Positions 1 to 8,920 of a DNA stretch of 64,000 nucleotides are shown here, one piece after another (the first letter of the stretch is position 1; each line of letters starts with the position of its first letter). This stretch comes from Rhodeus uyekii (lineage: Eukaryota; Chordata; Actinopteri; Cypriniformes; Acheilognathidae): positions 303,001 through 367,000 of the forward strand of contig JAWRVZ010000140.1 in assembly GCA_037043235.1 (NCBI GenBank). The letters run 5' to 3'. The notes beneath the pieces are model-generated. The model ran no database searches and was not told where the DNA came from. It saw only the letters and a program-made list of their open reading frames with translations. Position numbers and translations under genes: made by a program.

Positions 1-7
1 ACTAGAT

Positions 8-815
8 GTGCTGTGTTTGACAGAAACCTGGCTAAAACCAGACGATTACATTACTTTAAATGAGTCCACCCCTCAAGATTACTGTTATAAACATGAGCCT
101 CATCTGAAATGTAAAGGAGGAGGTGTAGCTGTAATTTATAGTAACACGATCAGTACTGCTCAAAGGTCTAATTTGAAATATAAGTCTTTTGAAGTGATGG
201 TCCTTTATGTAAAATTATCTAGTGCAAGTAAGAATTCCTGTTTAACTTTTGTGCTGGCTATTCTATACAGGCCACCAGGGCACCATACAGACTTTATCAA
301 AGAATAAAAGTTCTGCAGATAAAGTCATAATTGTCTGTGATTTTAATATCCATGTAGATAATGAAAAAGACGCATTGGGATTGGCATTTAGAGACATATT
401 AAACTCTATTGGAGTTACACAACATGTATCAGGACCCACTCATTCTCGTAATCATACTTTAGATCTAATAGTGTCGCATGGGATCAATGTTGATACTGTT
501 CAAATTCTGCAGCAGAGCGATGACATCTCAGATCATTACTTAGTTGCGTGTAGATTACCATTAGCCAAAGTAAAAAAACTAACTCCCTGTTATAAATATA
601 GTAGAACTATCACTCCTAACACAAAAGATAGCTTTATAAATAATCTTCCTGATCAGTATAATCTACTTAACATCCCAGATAGCCTAGAAGAGCTTGATGT
701 TGCAACAGAAACTATTAACTCTCTCTTTTCCAGCACTTTAGACACTGTTGCTCCGTTGCGCTTAAAGAAGATTCAAGAAAATAGTCCAACACCGTGGTAC
801 AACGAACACACATAG
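8..815 (+). pseudogene. L2 LINE apurinic-like endonuclease domain, broken
   Basis: The first frame carries CLTETWL near its start and GGGVAVIY near residue 37, both typical of the AP-endonuclease domain of L2/CR1 LINEs, where the enzyme nicks the target DNA. After a frameshift near 300 the domain continues with VCDFNIHVD, THSRNHTLDLIVSHG and ISDHYLV, the usual GDFNIH, HxxGHTLDLV and SDH motifs. The first is changed from G to C (CDFN), and the second has N before H. The frame ends at a TAG at 813-815, in a place where family members read straight through; the same frame resumes at once downstream. The domain is therefore a pseudogene of a once continuous ORF2. Confidence 0.85.
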
Positions 816-839
816 GCCCTCAAGAGAGCAGCCAGAAAA

Positions 840-2795
840 ATGGAGTGGAGCTGGAAAAAAACTAAGCTTGAGGTTTTTCGCATTTCATGGAAAGACAGCT
901 CTATTGAATTCAGAAAGGCCTTAAAATCAGCTAGATCTGCGTACTTTTCTACCCTCTTAGAGGAAATCAAATACAACCCTAGGTATTTATTTGATACAGT
1001 GACTAAATTAACAAGAAATAAAGCCTCAACCCCAGATGCTTTAAAACAGCACAGCAGTAATGACTTCATGGACTTCTTAACTTGCAAAATTCATAATATT
1101 AGAGAGAAAATTATAGCGATGCAACCGTCTACTACAATATCACAAAATACAGTAAATTTTAGTGTACCTGAAGAAAAAATCCACTCCTTCATTGCTATTG
1201 GAGAGGAAGAATTATCTAAACTCGTTAAATCATCAAAATCAACAACATGTATGCTAGACCCAATACCAACTAAGCTACTGAAAGAGATGCTTCCAGAAAT
1301 CATAGATCCTCTTCTTAATATTGTTAATTCATCTTTGTCATTAGGATACATACCAAAAACCTGTAAACTAGCCGTAATTAGCATTAGCGTCGTAACGTAA
1401 TTAGCGTCGTAAACTAGCTCTTATTAAAAAACCACAACTAGATCCTACAGAATTAGTTAATTACAGGCCGATATTTTAAATCTACCTTTTTTGTCAAAAA
1501 TTCTAGAAAAGGCAATATCTTCAAAACTATGTTCCTTTCTAGAAAGAAACAGCATCTACGAGGATTTCCAGTCAGGCTTTAGACCATATCATAGTACTGA
1601 GACTGCTCTCATTAGAGTTACAAATGATTTGCTTTTATCATCCGATCATGGTTGTATCTATCTGGTAGTGTTACTGGACCTTAGTGCTGCATTTGATACA
1701 ATCGACCAAAAAATCATTCTAAATAGACTTGAACACTATGTTGGCATTAGTGGAGTTGCATTAGCCTGGTTCAAATCGTACTTATCTGACCGTTATCAGC
1801 TTGTAGCAGTAAATGAGGAGATGTCATATCGATCACGGGTTCAGTATGGAGTTCCTCAAGGTTCAGTACTAGGACCATTGCTTTTCACCCTGTACATGCT
1901 TCCTTTGGGTGCAATTATTAGGAAGCATGGTATTAGCTTTCATTGTTACGCCGATGGTACTCAGCTCTATATTTCTTCTCATCCTGATGAAACGTACCAA
2001 TTCACTAAATTAACAGAATGCATAACTGATATAAAAAATTGGATGACTAATAACTTTCTACTGCTTAATTCTGAAAAAAACAGAGATTCTAATTATTACA
2101 CCAAAAAGTTCTGCACGCAATAATCTAGACTACTGCCTAACACTTGATGGCTGTTCTGTCAAGTCTTCGTCGTCAGTTAGAAATCTGGGTGTGCTCTTTG
2201 ATACCAATCTTTCATTTGAAAGCCATGTTTCTAGCATCTGTAAAACGGCATTCTTCCATCTTAAAAATATATCTAAATTGTGACATATGCTCTCAAAGAC
2301 AAATGCGGAAAAGATAGTTCAGAGTTCAAGGCTAGATTACTTCATGAGTTCAAGGCTAGATTATTGTAATGCTTTACTAGGTGGTTGCCCTGCACGCTTA
2401 ATAAACAAATTCCAGCTGGTCCAAAATGCAGCAGCTCGAGTTCTTACTTAAACCAGGAAGTATGAGCATATTAGCCCAGTTCTGTCAAACCTGCACTGGC
2501 TTCCTATTAATCACCGAATACATTTTAATATCGTGCTAATGACTTATAAAGCATTAAATGGTTTAGCTCCAGAGTACTTGAGTGATCTCTTAGTCCTTCA
2601 CGTCTATTGCTATCCCAAAATACTGGCCAGCTTATAATACCTAGAATATCAAAGTCAACTGCTGGCGGTCGATCTTTTTCCTATTTAGCTGCTAAACTCT
2701 GGAACAGTCTTCCTAATACAGTTCGGGAAGCAGACACACTCTGTCAGTTTAAATCTAGACTAAAAACACATCTCTTCAACCTGGCATACACATAA
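840..2795 (+). pseudogene. L2 LINE linker, reverse transcriptase and C-terminal region, broken
   Basis: The linker (840-1400) runs up to PKTCKLAVI, just before the reverse transcriptase. The RT continues from 1491 with SKILEKAI, GFRPYHSTETAL, LDLSAAFDTID (first catalytic Asp), GVPQGSVLGPLLF and YADGTQLYIS. The last motif should be YADD, so the second catalytic Asp of the palm is Gly and the enzyme would be dead even without frameshifts. A shift near 2090 moves the thumb region (NLGVLFD, SRLDYCNALLGG, LHWLPI) into other frames. The C-terminus at 2607-2795 has AAKLWNSLP and FKSRLKTHLF. A 19-bp direct duplication (AGTTCAAGGCTAGATTA) lies at about 2323-2364. Confidence 0.88.
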
Positions 2796-3463
2796 CACAT
2801 TATACATACATTTTTAATCCAAATCATGTAAAATGATTGTTAGGCTGCATAATTTAGGTCAGCCGGAACCGGGAACATTCCCATTACATCTGATGTACTC
2901 GATACATCAGAAGAAGAATGGCAACTACGCTGATATTGTTCTCTGTTTATTCCGAGGTTACCATGGTCACCCGGATCCGGGCCATATCCAGATCAGATGA
3001 AGGACCTGCACTTGGACACGAGCACAGCACTGCCCTGAATTGTCTGCGGAGACCGTGACTCTACTAAACCCTCCCCTGTGTAGATCATGAACCCATCTCC
3101 AATCGGACCAAATTAGACTGAACATTAGACTTGAATTATCAATATAATAATAAAACTATCAATCAATCAAATCGATCAATAATCATAACTTAACACTTAA
3201 TATTCATCAATTGTATTAATTCGCCTGCTCTTTTAAGGCTGCCGTTCAGCCAAACAAACTTTGTTTATAATGTTTTCATGTGACCCCTGTAAAGTCTGTA
3301 TTGTAAAAAGCGCTATATAAGTAAAGGTGACATATAAGAGGGCATGTTTTCACCAGAGCATACAGAAATCAGCACAAACTGTCTAGGCTTTTTTGAGATG
3401 CCTTAATAAAGTGGACGAATACTGCGAATTTTGTGGTATAAAGTCCGGTGGTACATATACGCC

Positions 3464-3489
3464 AACAATTTTGGCCATGACTGTATATG
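3464..3489. repeat. Detached Tc1-like terminal sequence
   Basis: The stretch ending TTTTGGCCATGACTGTAT is the same type and orientation of end as the right terminus of the adjacent Tc1 element near 4507. It is probably the leftover right end of another Tc1 copy, or part of a damaged long inverted repeat. No transposase sequence belongs to it. Confidence 0.5.
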
Positions 3490-3549
3490 TATATATCACA
3501 CATAATTGCAAAATTGTTGGCAAATTTGTAATTTTCACACTAAACTCAA

Positions 3550-4507
3550 AACTTTACACACTGGGCAAAATTATTGGCACCCTTTCATAATTTTGGATAA
3601 AAGAGATAAACTCACCTTTAAACTCACCTTGGTTGTGGACAATATAAAAAATTAACAGGTGTGAGTATACAAATCATACCTGAAAAGGGATTAAAAGGAG
3701 AGACTTACTCTTTGCATTGTGTGTCTGTGTGTGCCACAATAACCAAGGACAACAGAAAGAGAATGAGAGAACTGTATGTCAATATTTAAATTAAATTAAA
3801 TGTTTTGGCAGGAGACCCAGGAGGACCCCACTGCTGACACAGAGATATACAAAGCAAGACTATAGTTTGCCAAAATGTACTTGAGTAAGCCAAAATACTT
3901 CTGGGAAAATGACTTATGGACAGATGAGACAAAGGTAGAGCTTTTTGCACCGGGTGCCTTGACTGTGTGCAAGGCATCATGGAATCTGAGAATTTGTAAA
4001 GGATTCCTGGTCGCAATGTAAGGCCCAGTGTCAAAAAGCTGGGTTTGAATCTGAGATTGTGGCTCTTCCAGCAGAACAATCACCCCAAACATACTTCAAA
4101 AAGCCCTCAGAAATGAATGGAAGGGGAATTTTAAAGTGGTCAGGAATGAGTCCAGATCTAAATCTCATTGAACACCTGTGGAGAGATCTTACAATTGCTG
4201 TTGGTAAATGGCGCCCTTCAAATATGAGAGACCTAGAGTAGTTTGCAAAGGAAGAGTGGTCCAAATTCCTGGGTGAGAGGTGTAAGAAGCTTGTTGATGG
4301 TTAAAGTCAAGGGTTCCAATAATTTTGTCCAGCCCATTTATTTGAGTTTTGTGTGAAAAGTCACTTGTTTTCCCCTCTTTTTTTGTTTTGTTTTGCTCCA
4401 ATACACAGAAAAGTAAAACAAGTGTTAATGCTATACTTATCTGTTAGCCGTACTTAATTTTCTGGAAAAATTTCAGAGGTGCAAACAATTTTTGCCATGA
4501 CTGTATG
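3550..4507 (+). mobile_element. Decayed Tc1-like DNA transposon
   Basis: The right end reads AATTTTTGCCATGACTGTA, typical of fish Tc1 termini next to a TA target. The left end is degraded, with GGGCAAAATTATTGGCACCC near 3560 as the surviving inner part, so the left boundary is approximate (it may reach about 3487). The interior carries transposase remnants on the plus strand. Tc1/mariner transposases cut DNA with a DD34E catalytic triad. The element is too damaged to encode an enzyme. Confidence 0.8.
3790..4270 (+). pseudogene. Tc1 transposase remnant (C-terminal catalytic half)
   Basis: Spread over several frames are ENDLWTDETKVELF (first catalytic Asp, near 3910-3945), QQNNHPKHTSK (near 4070-4100) and SPDLNLIEHLWRDL followed by KWRPSNMRDLE (4147-4241), which carries the catalytic Glu. 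The middle motif is normally QQDND-PKHT, so the second catalytic Asp has become Asn. The N-terminal paired-type DNA-binding domain is largely unrecognisable. Frameshifts and stops separate the three motifs. Identification as Tc1 is secure from motif order and spacing; activity is excluded. Confidence 0.8.
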
Positions 4508-4511
4508 AGAA

Positions 4512-4517
<6 letters not shown>

Positions 4518-4564
<47 letters not shown>

Positions 4565-4622
4565 ATATATATACACATATACATTGCTACACTGCAAAAA
4601 AAAAAAAAAAAAAAAAAAAAAA
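4518..4622. repeat. (TG)n microsatellite, short TA tract and A27 run
   Basis: A (TG)n array from about 4518 to 4560 is followed by mixed TA/CA repeats and an uninterrupted run of A at 4596-4622. The ORF reading through it is an artefact. It directly abuts DIRS copy A. Confidence 0.95.
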
Positions 4623-4683
4623 CATTAAGGGAAACGTCTCGGGTTACGTATGTAACCCTGGTTCCCTGAGGGGAACGAGATGC

Positions 4684-4742
4684 TGTGTCGAAGCACTAGG
4701 GGATATAGCCTTGCGTGAGTCACGTGAAGATCTATGCAACCA
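4684..4742 (-). repeat. DIRS copy A inverted terminal repeat, left
   Basis: Complementary to 8840-8898. It contains CTTGCGTGAGTCACGTGAAG and is preceded at 4633-4680 by two small palindromes, GGGTTACGTATGTAACCC and GTTCCCTGAGGGGAAC. It runs straight into recombinase sequence at 4743 because of an internal deletion. Confidence 0.85.
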
Positions 4743-5700
4743 ACCAGCCGCAGCACAAACATCAGACAAGGAAACTCCGGAGAGGAGAGCCTTGGATGCC
4801 GCCATGCTCCTAGTGGAGTGGGCTCGGACCCTCAAAGGAGAAGCACGACCGGCCGACTCGTAAGCTAGACAGATAGCCTCGACTATCCACCTGCTCAGAG
4901 TTTGCTTGGAAGCTGGGGCACCCTCGGGGGCCCCAAAAGCAAACGAACAGTTGGTCTGACTTACGCAAAGTGGCAGTCTTGAGAACGTAAGCGTCCAGCG
5001 CTCGCACTGGAAAGACCTTGTTCTTGTGCTCCTGCTCATGATCGTCAAATGGGGGAGGGCAGAAGGCCTGCAGCGTGATAGACCGAGCCACATTAGTGGG
5101 AACCTTGGGGACGTAGCCTGGCCTCGGGTGGAGGAAAGCTTTCGCCATCCCGGGCGCAAACTCAAGACATGATGGGGCCACCGAAAGGGCCTGAAGGTCC
5201 CCGACCCTCTTAAGCGAAGTGATTGCCAGCAAAAGAAGGGTCTTTAGCGAGAGGTACTTGACAGAAATACCCTCTAGATGTTCAAAGGGTGGCTGGGACA
5301 AGCCTAGGAGTACCACGGACAAGTCCCAGGCAGGCACCCTGGTCTGTGCCGCAGGTCTCAGCCTTAGTGTACCACGGAGGAAACGAGTGACTAGGGCGTC
5401 CCTGCCCAGGGATACCCCACCCAGAGGTACGTGGCAAGCCGCTATGGCAGCCACGTAGACCTTCAAGGTGGAGGGGGACAGCCCTGCCACAAATCTTTCT
5501 TGCAGGAACTCCAGTACTTTGCCAACTTGACAGGTTACTGGGTTCACCTGCCTTTCACTACACCAAGAAGTGAAGAGCTTCCACTTCAGGGCGTAGAGTT
5601 TCCTCGTGGAGGGAGCTCTGGACTGAAGGATGGTCTCAACAACCTCGGCTGAGAGACCGGCCTCTATGAGCTGGGCCCCCTCAGGGGCCAAACCCACAGT
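4743..5700 (-). pseudogene. DIRS copy A tyrosine recombinase, nucleophile deleted
   Basis: In DIRS elements this enzyme integrates the circular cDNA. The core-binding part begins near 5690 with LIEAGLSAEVVETIL, then APSTRKLYALKWKLF and LSPSTLKVYVAAIA. The catalytic domain follows with TSLKRVGDLQAL (first Arg) and, after a frameshift near 4935, VRAHSTRSMAASKAL (HxxR box) and CAAAGW. Immediately after GW the frame runs into terminal-repeat sequence (LHRSSRDSRK). The segment ending FMRFYHLDLDAAPG in copy B, which supplies the nucleophilic tyrosine, is absent. The upstream part of this long minus-strand frame (5700-7269) is only the shadow of RT. The protein could not recombine DNA. Confidence 0.85.
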
Positions 5701-7534
5701 TTCAACAGCTCTGGTTGCGGGTGAAGAATGCAACCTTCCGCCTGGGACAGAAGGTCCCTCCTTATCGGGATCTCCCAGGGGACCCCGTCGAGGAGGGACA
5801 CAAGGTCCGCGAACCATATTCTGGACGGCCAGTGGGGGGCCACTAGCGTGAGATGGACCTTGTCCCGGCAAACCTTGGCCAGAACTCCCGGGAGCAGAGC
5901 GATCGGGGGAAAAGTGTACAGGCGTAACCTCGGCCACGCCTGTGTCACGGCATCCCGCCCCAGAGGCGCTGGATGTGTGAGTGAAAACCACAGAGGGCAA
6001 TGGGAGTTTTCTACCGAGCCAAACAGGTCGACCTGTGCCTTTCCGTACTTTTCCCAAATTTGCTCCACCACCTCGGGGTGGAGTCGCCATTCCCCTGGTC
6101 TCGCCCCCTGTCTCGACAGGGCGTCTGCTCCCACATTCTGGACCCCCGGGATGTAGGCCGCCCTGATAGAGAGCAGCTTTCCCTGGGCCCAGAGGAGGAT
6201 CTGTCGCGCCATCTTGTAAAGTGGTCGCGAACGCAGACCCCCCTGATGATTGATATACGCAACCGCAGTCATGCTGTCGGTGAAAACAGTGACATGGTGG
6301 TCTCGAAGGTCCGGTAGGAACGCACAGAGTGCTTTGCGGATCGCCAGTAACTCTAACATGTTTATGTGCCAGGTCTGGTGCCGACTGTTCCATAGACCTT
6401 GTGAGGAGCGGTCTCTCAAGACCGCCCCCCAGCCCGAGAGGGAGGCATCTGTCGAGAGAGAGACTCTCCGAGCCAGAGCCCCTAGCACTGGGCCTTGAGA
6501 CAGAAACCAAGGATTCCTCCACATACTCAAGGCGCGTAGGCATCGCCCCGTGACCTTGATAATGCGAAGCGGGTTCCCTTTCGGGGAATACCCCTTGGTC
6601 TTTAGCCACCACTGCAGGGGCCTCATGTGCAGCAGGCCCAGCGGAATGACACTGGATGCCGCTGCCATGAGCCCCAACACCCTCTGAAAGTGTCTGACAG
6701 TGAGTGGCTGGCCTAACTTGATGCTCTTGACGGCTGAACAGATAACTTGGATGCGCCCGGGGGAAAGCCGAGCCGACATCGCCACTGAGTCCCAGACGAC
6801 TCCCAAGAAGGTGGTTCTCTGAGCAGGAGAAAGGACACTCTTCTTGGCGTTCAGCCTCAACCCCAGCTCCTTTATGTGTGCGAGCACTACATCTCGATGT
6901 TGCTCCGCCAGCTGCGGCGACTGGGCCAGAATAAGCCAGTCGTCTATATAGTTTAAGACACGGATGCCCCGTGACCGCAGGGGAGCTAGAGCAGCGTCCA
7001 CGACTTTCGTGAACGTGCGGGGTGAGAGCGCTAGGCCGAAAGGAAGCACCCGATACTGGTACGCCTTTCCCCCAAAGGCGAACCTCAGGAACTTCCTGTG
7101 TTGCGGAAGGATGGAGACATGGAAATATGCGTCCTTGAGGTCGACTGTGACAAACCAATCCTCGGATCTGATCTGCACTACGATCTGTTTGAGCGTTAGC
7201 ATTTTGAACTTTAGACGCTTGACCGCACGATTCAAGAGACGTAAATCCAGAATGGGCCGCAACCCTCATCCTTCTTGGGAACTATGAAGTACTGGCTGTA
7301 GAACCCGGACTTGCTCTCTGCGAGGGGCACATGCTCGATGGCCCCTTTCGCCAGCAAAGTGTCTACTTCTTGTTCCATGACCAGAGCCTGCTGAGGGCCT
7401 ACAGCTGACTGTAGGACCCCCGAGAACCGGGGTGGTGAGACCCCGAACTGAATGGCGTACCCTAAGGTGACCGTGCGCAGGACCCACTGAGAGATACCGG
7501 GTAGCCGTGACCACCTCCTGAAACTTGTCGACAA
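5664..7534 (-). pseudogene. DIRS copy A reverse transcriptase, RNase H and Dam-like region; one frameshift
   Basis: The N-terminal RT part (7534 to about 7262) has QALVMEQEVDTLLAKGAIEHV and YFIVPKKD, then a frameshift near 7262. The main 532-residue frame follows: RPILDLRLLN, VTVDLKDAYFHV (catalytic Asp), LPFGLALSPRTF, and NYIDDWLILAQ with both palm Asp intact. RNase H follows with LSTDASLSGWGAVL, ELLAIRKAL, VTVFTDSMTAVAYIN and NVGADALSR. The last ~130 residues (QVDLFGSVENSHCPLWFSL, LYTFPP, VAPHWPSRIW) resemble the Dam-methyltransferase-like segment known in DIRS elements. That last assignment is from recalled family features and is less certain. The catalytic residues are present, so of the three copies only this one could still nearly encode RT. 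Confidence 0.88.
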
Positions 7535-8668
7535 CGCTTTTTACGGCGTCGCCGAACAAGCCCGAAGGGGACAGAGGGGCGTCCAGCAAAACAAATTTGT
7601 CCCTATCTTTAATGGAAGACAAATTGAGCCAAAGATGTCTCTCCGTAGCGACCAGAGCTGCCATGGAGCGGCCGACAGAGTAGGCCGTCTCCCTAGTGGC
7701 CCGGAGAGACAGATCCACGGTCCGGCGCAGCTCTGCCACTGCCTCCGGACCGATACCGCCGCCCTCGTTGAGGTCCCCAAGCAACTCAGCCTGATAAGCC
7801 TGCAGCAGAGCCGTGGTGTGCAGGCACGCTGCGGCCTGACTAGAGGCTGAGTAAGCTTTCCCCACCAAAGACGACGTGACGCGCATCGGCTTGGAGGGGA
7901 GCGCCGAAGCTTTAATGGAGGACGCAGATTGGGGCACAAGGTAGCTCGCAAGCGCCTCGTCCACCCTCTGCATCCCCCCATAGCAATAGCTTTGAGCCCC
8001 TGCAAGATTCGTATACATCGAACTGTTTCGTGTATGAACTCCCTCAGAGGCTGGCTTTTCCCACGATCTGGAAACCTCGGCATGCAAATCGGGTAGGAAA
8101 GGCATAGCTTGGCGCGGGGGAGTGACGCGAGCCGGCAGATAACGCTCGTCCAACATACTTCTTTTAGGACGGGCGCTTCTGGCGAGGAGAGTGGCGAAGC
8201 CTCCTCAGCCGGGTCAACACTAGCTAAGTCCATCTCACTATCGGAACTCGACAAAGCTAATGTTGGAGTCACAGCACGAACATCTCCTGAGGAGTGCCCG
8301 TGACTGGAACCCGTTTGGTCTCGTGAGGGCTGAGGTAAGGACGGACCCACCCCATCAGCCTCAGCGAGATCCATTTGTGAACCCCAGGACTGAGAGCGCC
8401 GCAAAGCCTCAGCTGCTGCAGGTCCCGAACCCCGGGGAACACTAGCCTGGGCGGCCTCGTTACAGACCGCCAGGCGGGAGCGGAGAACATGCAGAGAAAA
8501 CTGCTCACAGTCTTTACAGCCGGCACCCTCAAGAGCCGACCGTGCATGTTCCACTCCTAAACAGATAACACACATAACGTGTGTATCCCTGCCCGTTATG
8601 AAACGAGGACAGGGATAAACACACGGTCTGAAACTCTGTTCATCTCTCGCCACACTTTTCACACTCAT
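7500..8668 (-). pseudogene. DIRS copy A gag-like protein, frameshifted and 3'-deleted
   Basis: The start at 8668 (MSVKSVARDEQSF) is followed by a cysteine-histidine cluster, HVMCVICLGVEHARSALEG then CKDC, typical of the first ORF of fish DIRS elements, and by an acidic serine-rich stretch (LALSSSDSEMDLASVD). A frameshift near 8160 moves the second half into another frame: MLDERYLPARV, HAEVSRSWEKPAS, SSLVGKAYSASSQAAACLH, GIGPEAVAELRRTVDL and SGLFGDAVKSVVDKFQE. In copy C the protein continues past FQE for about 75 residues rich in Arg/Lys/Ser. Here FQE is joined at about 7520 to pol sequence (VVTATRYLSVGP), so the basic C-terminus is missing. The protein presumably coats element RNA. Confidence 0.8.
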
Positions 8669-8839
8669 TCTCTGATTTTTTAAGCCATCACAGTCTCAAA
8701 AACCACTCTCGCACAGACACAGCACGCTGAAGGCATTCAGAGCTGACGCGCCGCGGTTTCAGACGCGCTTTATGCTCTTCCTCATGACGTCACCGGCTGC
8801 GGCCGGCAGTGACGCATTCACACGCGTTCGCTTCTCATT

Positions 8840-8920
8840 GGTTGCATAGATCTTCACGTGACTCACGCAAGGCTATATCCCCTAGTGCTTCGACACAGCT
8901 CGAGTTCCCTGAAAGGGAAC
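8840..8920 (-). repeat. DIRS copy A inverted terminal repeat, right (coding 5' end)
   Basis: Reverse complement of 4684-4742 up to 8898, then GCTCGAGTTCCCTGAAAGGGAAC. The last 17 bases form a hairpin-capable palindrome and end in AAC, the minus-strand GTT that starts DIRS ends here. Confidence 0.85.

Larger units (their letters stand above)
1..3329 (+). mobile_element. L2-type LINE retrotransposon, 5' end cut by window edge, decayed
   Basis: Non-LTR retrotransposon on the plus strand, entered inside its endonuclease domain. In order it holds an APE-type endonuclease, a linker, a reverse transcriptase, the L2-type C-terminal region (LWNSLP followed by FKSRLKTHLFNL) and a 3' UTR. The UTR ends near 3329 with the tail typical of fish L2/CR1 elements, a TTGTAAAAAGCGCTATATAA motif. 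The coding frame is broken by a shift near 300, an in-frame TAG at 813, a small insertion near 1400, a shift near 2090 and further stops. Base composition matches the AT-rich surroundings. Assignment to the L2 clade rests on protein motifs and the tail; CR1 or Rex-like relatives are possible alternatives. Confidence 0.88.
4633..8920 (-). mobile_element. DIRS-type retrotransposon, copy A (4.29 kb, internally deleted)
   Basis: Tyrosine-recombinase retrotransposon on the minus strand. In coding order it has the 5' terminal repeat (8840-8920), a gag-like ORF, RT plus RNase H, a Dam-methylase-like tail and a recombinase. The ends are inverted: 4684-4742 matches the reverse complement of 8840-8898. 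The outermost bases differ, one end having CGTCTCGGGTTAC and the other GTTCCCTGAAAGGGAAC, as in DIRS elements. Compared with copies B and C it lacks the internal complementary region, the recombinase C-terminus and the gag end/pol start. It has no tRNA-like insertion in gag. It inserts by recombination of a circular intermediate, so no target duplication is expected and none is seen. Confidence 0.88.

Noticed and set aside
4513..4863. Plus-strand ORF across the (TG)n and A-run region
   Set aside because: It reads through a microsatellite and into the complement of DIRS copy A; low complexity and no domain.
5219..6553. Several plus-strand ORFs inside DIRS copy A
   Set aside because: They are antisense shadows of the RT and recombinase frames, whose motifs lie on the minus strand.
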